A DNA stretch of 30,904 bases, from the NCBI GenBank assembly GCA_013115145.1, contig JAAPAO010000430.1:1-30904 (forward strand). Direction: 5' to 3'. The position numbers and the translations under genes are program-made. This DNA comes from Perkinsus chesapeaki (lineage: Eukaryota; Perkinsozoa; Perkinsida; Perkinsidae). The notes under the pieces were generated by a model that was not told where the DNA came from, searched no databases, and saw nothing but the letters and a program-made list of their open reading frames with translations. This document shows positions 9,800 to 21,168 of the stretch, piece after piece. How positions within the stretch are numbered: the stretch's first letter is position 1; every line of letters starts with the position of its first letter.

Positions 9800-11701
9800 A
9801 TGCCATCCCTTCCTCCATATCTTCTCCCCCGGTCTCCCATATCTTCTCCAATAAGTACTGATATAGTCCATTGGCTCAGGCTTGGTATAGGAGGCTTATG
9901 GTGTGCATTCGCCGGCTTTACACTTGGTAATGCTGTTGCTGAATGGACCATCAAACGACGTGATCGTGAGAAGGAGTTAGTAGACGACTACGAGGAGGAG
10001 GAGAAGGGACGGACTGAGGCTACTGCTAATACCGATATAACATCTGCCTCCTCGTCCTCGTCGTTGTCCAGTATTGGTATGGATGTTGGAGTTAATACTG
10101 ATGATACTTGGGGTAGATATGTTATAGAGGCATCAGATCTATTAGTGGCAGTGGTAGCATGTGATGGTAGAGCTGTTGGGTTCGGTACTTTGGATACAAC
10201 TGGGACTATGGAGGATCCATCCTTATCTATGACTTCTGTTGTACGATGCAAGTTCAGACCTGCTGATACTGCTGCTGAGAGAGAGGGAACTGCTGCTGCT
10301 GCAGCAGCTGGTAGTGGAGAGCTCTCCTTTCAAATATTCTATGACCCGACTGAGAACTACCTAAGATATGTATCCAAGTTTGACTTAAGCTCTGCTGATC
10401 TACCTGATGAAGTGATAGCCTATACAGCTGCGTCATGGAATAGCACTATGCGATATTGTCGTTTAACACAGTGTGGTGGCCCTGGTGGTGGTGGAACAGG
10501 CCCATCTGATGGTATGAATCTTGATATGGTATCAACTGTACCTCAATACTTTGCCACCCAAACACATGCTATAGAATGGTTAGCTAGATTAACTAAGGTA
10601 ATAAGGATGATACTACTACTAAATTATACTATTACTAGCAATTCTTCTAAAGTATTGTATTTTGTATTATTATTGTAGGTATTCATGTCATCAATAACAA
10701 GGTGTTTATTGCATATACGTGATTGTCGTAATGGTTCTATGCCATTCGCTACCAAAGATATGTTGGAGGCTAACACTGTCCTATCTATGGTACCAACCGA
10801 CATAAGGCGACATGAGCAGCAGCAGCATCAGCAGCAGAAGGACCAAGTGCAACCACGAGAGCGAGTACGCAGCACATCGTCATCGTGTGAAGACAAATTC
10901 TGCCCGATATGTCTGGAACAGTTTTTACCAGGGGAACTAGTCCGTAGATTGCCATGTATGCATGTTTTTCATAAGACAAAGACATGTGATGTTGATAAGC
11001 ATTTAAAGAGGAATAAGCAATGTCCAACATGCAAGTAAGGTGAATGAAGCATCATGGGGATAGTTGAAGTAATATTACTTACTCAGAACTCCTATCGATA
11101 TATCTTATGATTATTTACTAACAATTCCGCACGACACTGCCGCAATAATACCACCAGAGCAGCCTGTTGAGGAAGAGGAGGAGGGTGGCATAGTGCCTAC
11201 TAATGAGATGTCCGAACAAGTGGCAGATCTAGAGCGTATGCTTGGTGGTCTGAGAGAGTCCCTTAATAACTATGAGAGAATGAGGAGAGCTGTTCATGCT
11301 TTTTATCATACTTCCATTGACTCTAACTCAGACAATAGTAATCAAATTGAAGAAGTACCGATAGATCACCAAAGAGTGGTGGTTAATAATGAAAACCACA
11401 GAGTAGACCCACAGGACTGTGATGTAAGGGTCATTCGAACACCTTTAGTATTGATCATATTATTCAGGCTTCTAACCATCCTACCGATGAAGAAGTATCG
11501 CTAGCGCCCTTGCCATCTACAGAGACTACTGCGCTACTACCGTCACCACCCCAACCACTTCTATTATTGCCGCCAGCATCTTCATCACCTCATGATGCTA
11601 CCGCTAGTGATCATACGACCACAGATCGCCCAGATGAAGAGTCATGCGGTGTACCGTGTACCCAAGAAGGTTTCAATACCCCTACTTCAGAAGATATTTA
11701 A
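9800..11701 (+). CDS. Membrane-anchored RING-H2 protein, probable E3 ubiquitin ligase
   Basis: Near the N-terminus one hydrophobic segment (LGIGGLWCAFAGFTLGNAVA, residues about 28-47) can span a membrane. A middle region of about 200 residues is unrecognised and carries Glu, Ser and Ala runs. After an 82-nt intron (about 10597-10678) the protein reaches a RING-H2 finger: FCPICLEQFLPGELVRRLPC, then MHVFH and QCPTCKTPID. The intron ending TACTCAG at about 11084 splits the last RING cysteine pair from its TPID tail. Another intron starts at GTAAGG near 11424 and ends TTCAG near 11467. The C-terminus is acidic and Pro/Ser/Thr-rich and stops at 11699-11701. The order transmembrane segment then RING-H2 is typical of membrane E3 ligases. 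Substrates are unknown. Confidence 0.8.
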
Positions 11702-11858
11702 CCAAACTTGCATAGTTGCTCCGTTAAGTACCATTAATATTACCATTGCTCTACAGTCGCCTAAGCAAGCGTAACAAGTGTTTGATTTGAGTGCTTCAAT
11801 TCTATTTTAACACCACCAATCACACATTAACTGTTGATAAGTATTGATGTGGTAGAAT

Positions 11859-13598
11859 ATGTTATCACTCCATTATGCCTCCTCAACAACAACAGCCGAC
11901 AGTAGTAGCACTACTACAGGTAGCAGTAAAGGCAGCAGCAGCAGCAGTCCGTACAGGTCGGCAGTGGATTCCCCCTTGTATAATAGTGATGGTGATCTAG
12001 AGTATGGCAGTGGAGAGCCAACAGCATCAACAGCAGCAGCAGCAGCAGCAAGAGCAGGGTTTGATAGTATTGATATCCCTCCACCTCCATCTAGGGACTT
12101 TGCTGTTGATTGGATAAGAGCTGGTTCTATTTATGCAGTAGTGTTTGTCCATACTACAGTAACAGTACAATGGTCCGTTAAGAATCTATCATCACAGGAG
12201 CTTGAAAAGATACAGGTTCTTATTAGACAGTATATGCAGTTTGGGTTAGGTTTATTCTATTGGGTATCTGGTGCAGCTTGTGGTCATAGTAAAGATACTT
12301 TCTGGTCTTTTCTATTAAAAAGATCTCAACGCCTCTTAATTCCCTTACTTGTAGGATACTTCCTTGTGGTAGTCCCTGATGCCTATATATCCCGTTCATG
12401 GCGTTATGAAGGGGAAGATGATAATATAGGTTTTTTCCATTTCTACTGGTCTACTATATCAACCTTTCGTGATGGTGTTGGTTGGCTATGGTTCCTACCA
12501 GCTTTATGGTTCCTGTCTCTAATAAACTATCCTATTATAGCATGGTTTAATAACCCCAACCATGACTTTTCTACCAACTCTATATTTCTCACAATCACAG
12601 CGCTTGTCTGCTTGTTCGGTCTTGGTGGATGTATCCTAGCTTTTTCCGAGGGCCCGTCTTGGACCCGTTGTCTCTGTGCTATACCAGTATGGCTACCTTA
12701 TGCTTATACAATCCTATTCCCAATAGGTAGACGCCTATTTACCATTGCCTGTAGTTTGATTTTGGTATTGGTTATGTTTGGTACTGGTGTTGGTGATCGT
12801 ACTGATCTTTGGTCTAACATGACATTCAGTATACTATTTTATAACTATTGGTACCTCTATGGCATTATATATACCTTTGCTGGCCATACACAGGAAGAGG
12901 CTCGTTACTATCCCCACTTCTCTCATTGGATAACAGCTCATCGTCCATTTGGGTATACCCTTATGCCTGAATCATTTCGTCGCCTAATTGGTACAGCTAA
13001 AGCATTTATTCTCATACTTTTAGCATCAATATCTACACCAACTCATAGAGAGAATGTTGGTTATTATTGGCGTTTTCCATTATATAATACTTGGGGACTG
13101 GTTATGTTATATGTTATAGGGGGATGGTGTTGGTTTTTATTAGTAGTGTATGCTGCAATGTTCCTGGATGGTGGCCTTAATACTGACTTTCCTTCTACTA
13201 TGGTATATCGCCAATCAGTCTATACTAATACTAGTCAACAACTGCCTACTAGTTCAACTGCCTACTCACGACTTAGCACTAGCGAGGAGCCAATCAATGA
13301 GTCGCCGTTACGCCAGACTAAAGCCGACCTATCTCCTGCTAATGGTGATGGTGGGGCTGTTGGACGGTTTAACTGCTGGGCAGAAACACTTGCGGGGCAT
13401 GCTGAAAAGGTTGGACTTGTTGTATATCTATTTCATTGGCTTTTTGCAGATATACTAACAGGATTGTTTGTGGTACCATTAGATATGGGATTCTCTACTG
13501 CACTACCTTTCCTTTACATTGGTTGTATCGTATGTTCATGGTGTCTCTATGCAGTTATTATTAGAGTACCAATCCTACGTCTTATATTTGCTGTTTAA
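11859..13598 (+). CDS. Acyltransferase 3 family multi-pass membrane protein
   Basis: This 579-residue protein is encoded by one uninterrupted frame. After a Ser/Ala-rich cytosolic-looking leader of about 85 residues it shows the acyltransferase-3 pattern: RDFAVDWIRAGSIYAVVFVH (first membrane helix, with the family Asp and Arg), FGLGLFYWVSGAACG, LLKRSQRLLIPLLVGYFL and WLWFLPALWFLSLI. About ten hydrophobic helices follow, with a hydrophilic Ser/Thr-rich loop at residues about 440-500 before the last two or three. Such proteins move acyl groups onto sugars, lipids or proteins at membranes; the substrate here cannot be told. The active-site His often placed in helix 1 matches VVFVH. The lack of introns is unlike every neighbour. 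Confidence 0.85.
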   Translation: MLSLHYASSTTTADSSSTTTGSSKGSSSSSPYRSAVDSPLYNSDGDLEYGSGEPTASTAAAAAARAGFDSIDIPPPPSRDFAVDWIRAGSIYAVVFVHTTVTVQWSVKNLSSQELEKIQVLIRQYMQFGLGLFYWVSGAACGHSKDTFWSFLLKRSQRLLIPLLVGYFLVVVPDAYISRSWRYEGEDDNIGFFHFYWSTISTFRDGVGWLWFLPALWFLSLINYPIIAWFNNPNHDFSTNSIFLTITALVCLFGLGGCILAFSEGPSWTRCLCAIPVWLPYAYTILFPIGRRLFTIACSLILVLVMFGTGVGDRTDLWSNMTFSILFYNYWYLYGIIYTFAGHTQEEARYYPHFSHWITAHRPFGYTLMPESFRRLIGTAKAFILILLASISTPTHRENVGYYWRFPLYNTWGLVMLYVIGGWCWFLLVVYAAMFLDGGLNTDFPSTMVYRQSVYTNTSQQLPTSSTAYSRLSTSEEPINESPLRQTKADLSPANGDGGAVGRFNCWAETLAGHAEKVGLVVYLFHWLFADILTGLFVVPLDMGFSTALPFLYIGCIVCSWCLYAVIIRVPILRLIFAV

Positions 13599-13922
13599 GA
13601 AGCAGTTAGATGATATTCTGATGTTATAATATTACATCACTCAGTATCAGTCCTAGCCTCAGCATTAGCCTTTGTCTGTATATCCTTGATAAGGCCGCCG
13701 GCATTGAGGCCACCGCCGCCGGACGATTATCTTATTCAACCCCTTTGGGAGTTTTATTCATAAATGATGATGACCGTGATGATGATGATGACGTTAATAT
13801 CCTACTTCTATATACTTATGTCTCATTGCTACTGTTGCTTACTCTTATTCCTACTATTGTGTTGCATGAACTATATATCAAAGTAAAAGCCTTGGCGGGT
13901 TGTTGATTATTATTTAATAATA
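13599..13922. other. Intergenic region with GC-rich direct repeat
   Basis: This 324-bp gap between the acyltransferase and CDK genes holds a copy pair of GCCGCCGG (13694-13701 and 13715-13722) in an AT-rich setting, then GAT/ATG triplet runs near 13760-13790. It must carry the 3' end signal of the first gene and the promoter of the second. I see no TATA box or other defined motif. Confidence 0.55.
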
Positions 13923-15885
<1,963 letters not shown>

Positions 15886-15975
15886 ATCCATAGACATGAT
15901 GTAATGGGTCCGTGTTCATGGACTTGCTAATATAACAACAATAGTAATCCTCCTGCTGCTACTGCTGATGCTTTG

Positions 15976-18401
15976 ATGAGGATAAGTATTATCCAACCAT
16001 CTTCACAGTTAACTAATACGTCATCCTCACGTCATAACCTTAGATGCCAGAAGCCACTTAAGATTGTGTCCTTAACTAACTCGGTTGAAAGATTGTCTGC
16101 ATTAACCTTTATTGATTGTATGCTACTACTACCATTGATAGATCTCTTTAATCTTGACAATTACATGTCTGCCAGTAACAGTTATCCCCCCTGCTTGGCT
16201 GACAGCAATAACAACGCTCCTCCCCCTTCAAAAAGATATTCGTGGGTTATCGTTATTAACTTCATCAGTTGTGTCTCGTCCTACTACTACTTCTACTGTT
16301 GTGTTGTTATTCTATCCCTCCCAATATCCATAAGGATTGCATATCCTTCCATGTCTACGTCCATGTCATACGATGAACGTAGAGCAGCAGCAGCAGCAAG
16401 TCAACGCCGCCACCACCATCACCACCATCCTACCACTAGTATTGTACTACCAGCTAAGCGTAAAATACATGAAGATGATGATAATAATATAATAATAGAA
16501 CACCCTACTACAGTATCACCTGAATGGTTAGTTATAAGATTACATCCTCATTCTAACATTATTAATAATATAACATCATCATCATCCGGTAAATACCAGA
16601 TTAAGTAGGTATATCCTGCCTTGTCATAACTACCATACTACCATTCTTCAGCCTCTCTTGGCGAGATAAAACTCCTGTTCGTAAGGTCTTTAATTTCCTC
16701 AGAAGATCGTTGGGCCAATCAGGTAGCTCGCAATCAACCTTGTTGGAATCTTATTACTTATTATCCCTTGCGTTTAGTCCTGTCTAACAAGAAGCTCTAT
16801 CTGATGTGGAAGGGGGATCAAATACTTGCCCATGAAGATGTGGTAAATGAGGGAGGCCCATCAGGAGACATAACACTACAGCGGTCACTCGCTGGTGAGC
16901 AGTAAGATATTAACTTACAGTGGCCCTACTACTGGTGCAGAGGAATTCACAAAAGCCGTTACGAAGCCCTTTGAAACAGCATTCGGAGCTCATGACACTG
17001 CTGTGATATGTACACTTGTGTATGGCTTAATTAAAGAGGATCTGAGGTAGATATGATGGACCTTTGCTCCTCCTCCTCCTGCTTCTTATTATTGAAGTGT
17101 GCTCTCTTATAGGGATATAGCAATACAGACAGAACATGCTGGTGGTGTTGATACATTACACCCTATCACTAGCTCAGTTAATGAAGTAAGGCTGACAACC
17201 AATCTATAGTATATATATCTATTTGTTAGGGAGTGGGAATTAATAAAAGCGTTCAAGTAGATAGTAATGATGAAGAGCTCCTTAAGAGAAGCAGCAGTAG
17301 CAGCACTAATAATTCTGTGTCAACTGCTGCTGCTGCTATTGGTGTAACGCATGGCACTAAGAAGAAGAGTAAAGGGAAGAAGGGTGATGATAAAAAGGAT
17401 GAGCCACCACAGAAGAGGAAGCGTCGGCCTAAGAAGGGGGATGGGAAAGGAGTAGCAAAGAAGAGGAGGAAAACTAATGATATATCATCATTGGAGGGAG
17501 CTGATAGTGTTGATGTTATAGAGGAACTACCAAAGAGGAAGGGAGAATTGGGTAATGGAAAGGCGAAGGAGACGAGCTCGGAGATAGAGAAGCCAACGCC
17601 CTGTAAGGGTTCAGAGGAGACTGGGAATGGACGCCAAATGAATGATAAAACTAAGGGAAAGTCGAGCAGTGAGAAGGTCGAAGTTATTGAAGACAGTATT
17701 AAGGAGGGGGATAGTAGAGACCAACACATAGAAGGGTTGGACACGATAGCAGCAGCAGCAGCGGCGGTATCACCATTAACACATTTGATATGTCATATAC
17801 CAGAAGATGAACCAATTGAAGTTGACTATGGTGGTGAGGAAGAAGAGGAAGGATATGATAGAATGGATGATGTTGTTGTCGAGGCTGATGATGATAAATC
17901 CATAACATTCGAGGTGATGTAACCATTTTATTATGATATTAAACTATAACACTAGGAACCTCCGAATGGTGATGATCTCTTTGAAGATGAGGAGGAGGTG
18001 AAGGAAGATGACGGAGTAGATAACACCAATGCACTGGAGCAGGAGGACAGCGACAGCACTGATGTTCGTGGTGGTGCAAGCGGACAAAGCACAGTGGTGC
18101 TTCGACCAAGACCTAGACCTTTATCCCTTTCTAGTATAATCAGTGATTGTAGGCCGATAGAAGATGAGGAAGACAGGTAGTAATACATGCATTCTATTAT
18201 TGTATGCTTAGCTTCCTCAGAGCTGAGATGGAGGCTTCTCCTCCTATAAGTGCTGGAGACCTCGAAGGTGTTGTTATTACACCTTCCGACCATCCGCCTC
18301 AAACAACACGTGGAGCACCACCTGATGACAGCACTCAACATGGTGAAGAGGAGGACACGCAAGGATCCTTAGATATTACGGGTAGGCAGGCAGGCCGTTA
18401 A
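15976..18401 (+). CDS. Lysine-rich, probably nuclear protein of unknown family
   Basis: I do not recognise this protein. An open frame runs from ATG at 15976 to TAG at 16606-16608. A second plausible start is at about 16351 (MSTSMSYDERR), because the first 125 residues look less protein-like. The frame continues through RWANQVARNQPCW, KKLYLMWKGD and GAEEFTKAVTKPFETAFG; that stretch weakly resembles a WGR domain. A long exon (about 17230-17882) is rich in Lys, Arg, Glu and Ser and holds strong nuclear-localisation clusters near 17400-17490 (QKRKRRPKKGDGK, KKRRK). Acidic exons follow and a TAA lies at 18399-18401. Two joins need introns of only 22 nt (16681-16702) and 19 nt (16902-16920). A chromatin or DNA-repair role is only a guess. 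Confidence 0.5.
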
Positions 18402-18977
18402 CAATAGATCAGCAGAATACATAGGGAAAGGCAGGTAGATACAAAAGAAGGGTGGGAGATACTACTGAATGGGAAGGAGTAGGAGGAGGAACTATCAGAC
18501 CAACTCATGAGTACTGTTGCAATTTTGACTACTACGCCGATAAGGCAAGTCATTATCTTATTCATCTTTGATAATGCTCCTTATCAGAAGCGAAGGGGAT
18601 CGGCGGCGGCTTTAACGATGGGGTTGATGAATGACAGTTACTCAGGCCCAGGTCAGAACTACCTTCAAGTTCGAGCATCTGTTATAGCACAGGGTAGGGG
18701 ATGAACAGTAGGGATTCACATTACTTTCGATACACTCATTACTTTGCTTAGTTGTGGATCGAACAAGTTGATGCTTACATTGCTGTATTTTGTAGGCTTT
18801 TAAATTGTTGTATGATAAATGCACGTGATTGATTGCTTTATCTCAAGTTGTGTACTATTCTACTGTAATGCTGCATGTAAGTATTGATTTTCTTAAATAA
18901 TTATTAGTCTTTGGTTATATCATTTCGCAAACTCACAATCCGACAATCATGAAGGAAAACATTTAATAACAGAAAAC
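18402..18977. other. Convergent gene-end region
   Basis: Transcription from both strands meets here. Bases 18566-18704 hold a short open stretch (contains QKRRGSAAALTMGLMNDSYS and stops at TGA 18702-18704) that might be a last exon of the lysine-rich gene, but I could not join it. Bases 18705-18977 show no coding signal and only AT-rich sequence suited to two 3' untranslated ends. Confidence 0.4.
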
Positions 18978-19657
18978 TCATGGAGCTATATCCATCCTGT
19001 GTTGCCAATGCTGAGGGATAACCTCGGATATCTGTGAGATAAGTTGCAGTATCGATAACAAACAGCTCCTACCTGTTGGAGGGTCATCGTAACAACGTTA
19101 TGTTGCGTGTGATCCTTTGGATCGAGGCATCCAGCACAAACACATACCTTATCAAGGTTAAGAACCTTTGTTGAAACCACCCACTGGACCCTAATAACAC
19201 ATGCACTGTGCGATATGATGGTAGTCATAGTGAAGATACCTCACCTATTGTTCTCATCATAATATAGACTTAAACACGTTATACATCCTCGCTCTGATTT
19301 GAGACAATTCGCAGCCTGCTCTCCACCCGCGAAGCGTACTTCTTTTGCACCAAGCTGCCATAGATGAAGTGCAGCGGTGGCGGCGGCAAAGGGCCATCTC
19401 ACATTCTTAGCCAACTCCTTAAGGGATATACTTTCAGACTGTGCAAGTGTTACGAGGAATAATCTTTCCTTATTCTTCTTATCGTATAAGAATAGGTTGT
19501 GAGTGTCATGACCAAGAGGACGATCATCATCCCCGGCCTCTAAGAGAGATATGTTACACTCATCTTCAATGCCCCTTGATACTTCCAATTGGATCTTTGA
19601 TGGGTTCAAACCCTTTTTCGTACAAAGTGTCCCATAGTTTAGAGTCTGTATATCCAT
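18978..19657 (-). CDS. YbaK/PrdX-type aminoacyl-tRNA deacylase-like protein
   Basis: The protein starts at MDIQTLNYG (19657). It carries the core of the prolyl-tRNA editing (ProX/YbaK) fold: HNLFLYDKKNKERLFLVTL, SLKELAKN, LGAKEVRFAGG, GCITCLSLYYDENN and a C-terminal strand ending in TMTLQQ. In relatives this domain hydrolyses mischarged Ala- or Cys-tRNA(Pro) in trans. Three introns are evident: 19355-19402 (48 nt, no stop, multiple of three), one after DENN starting at GTGAGG (about 19239), and one after LQQ ending CTCACAG. The stop TGA is at 18980-18978. Length, about 170 residues, fits free-standing PrdX proteins. The N-terminal substrate-pocket part is less conserved than usual. Its minus-strand upstream neighbour starts only 124 bp away. 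Confidence 0.75.
19355..19402 (-). other. Stopless 48-nt intron in the deacylase-like gene
   Basis: GTGAGATGG to ATGGCAG. Removing it joins ELAKN to LGAKEVRF, which matches the usual LAKKLGAK spacing of the family. Retained, it would add 16 residues without a stop. Confidence 0.6.
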
Positions 19658-19781
19658 GCCTTGGGGACATCATCTCACAACAAAGAGACAACTAGATTGC
19701 CTACTAAGCAACGCAATACGTTGAGTTCATGGCATAAGCACAATTCACATTAAAGCATTTAGACATATTTAAAAGGCATAA

Positions 19782-20974
19782 TCAAGTATGTCTCCTCAAC
19801 ACTTTTCTAGCGTAGGCCTGTGCATTGTTCTCGGCACGTGCCAGGTAACTTGATGGATGCATGAAGTAAGCTATAGCGAAGGCCATCAATAATAACTGAT
19901 AAACATTATAATGTAACAATAAACAACATCATCATCTGACTTACGTCCGCTGGTGGGGCCTGCAAGAATTTGGTGTCGACAAAAACTTCATCAGTTCCAA
20001 ACTTGGCATTGTAAGTGGCATTAAACATACCAGGAACGCTCCATTGACGATCCCAGTCTTGCCATTTATGATTGCTGAACTCAATGGGAAGATCTACACC
20101 GTTGATGGTCTAAAGAAAAGAGCACTAACCTTAACCGTCATATGATAAGGCATTTCCTAACCAGAGAATAGTAAACTTTCTTGATGGCTGATTTAGTATT
20201 CCATAATTCGGTCTTTGCGCCCCCGGCACCTTCGTTAATGGAGACTTCAACCTTAGCCTTTCCTTTTAACTGATATTAACAATAAACGTAGGTCGACGAA
20301 GGAATGCTATTTACTTTAACTTTAAGGTGGGCAAACTCTACACCTTGGGCATTGTAAAAGCGTGCCTCTCTTTTGGCTTTGAACTTTAACTTTACTTTCA
20401 ATTCATCGTCATCATCAAAACCGAATAGATCATCAAGTGAGAAGTCACTGAATATTGCAATATTAATAATGTAACATTGGCTTTTGACTATACCTATCAT
20501 CCGAATCATTCTCCCAATCAACTTCCTTTTTATAATCTTCATCCAGTTTACCAACTGCACATCGACCCAACACCTACAGAGCAACAACGAATGATTCAAC
20601 TCAATGCTGCTGCCCCCTACTACCTGACCAACCTTTTGTTCATCACGTATAAAGTTCTCCAGGGTGAACTCCGGATCGGAATCCCAGAAGCTACTTAATG
20701 ACCTAAATCGATATTATTATTATAATAGTATATCAACCCTCATATGTCTCATATATACCTTATATATAACCAAAGCTCCTTTTGAGTATTATATACATTA
20801 TATCCTTTTGATAACATACCAGCCTTCTTCACCTGATGACAATAGTAGCAGTATATGGTAATGATGACCTAGTGTTGTTGTTGTTGTTGACACTACTACT
20901 ACCATAAAGGAGTGCTCCTGGCCTAGCTGAGGGTCTGGTAGGAGAATACTTGGAGTAGAGGAACCACAACCCAT
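19782..20974 (-). CDS. Putative N-myristoylated protein of unknown family
   Basis: The first exon begins MGCGSSTPSILLPDPQ, a strong myristoylation signal with an adjacent Cys for palmitoylation, so the protein is probably membrane-tethered. Joined exons then read VKKAGMLSKGYNVYNTQKEL, SSFWDSDPEFTLENFIRDEQ, an Asp-rich linker, and alternating strand-like segments (DELKVKLKFKAKREARFYN, GKAKVEVSINEG, LPIEFSNHKWQDW, NATYNAKFG, EVFVDTKFLQ). The end reads AFAIAYFMHPSSYLARAENN and closes at TGA 19784-19782. The repeated short strands suggest a beta-sandwich or a tubby/LURP-like fold, but I do not recognise the family. At least five introns are needed. The intron near 20570-20630 could not be fixed exactly. 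Confidence 0.65.
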
Positions 20975-21168
20975 AGTAAAACCAATGCTAATGATAATCA
21001 AGGAATGTATGCACACAACATTATCAAGAATAATGATGATGATGTCATGATGATGATGTTGATGATAATCGAAACGAATTCATATATTATGTACCAGGCC
21101 TGCAGTACTACTACCACTACTAGAGCAAGAATAATATTAAATAATGTACGCCGCATAATAATAACAAC

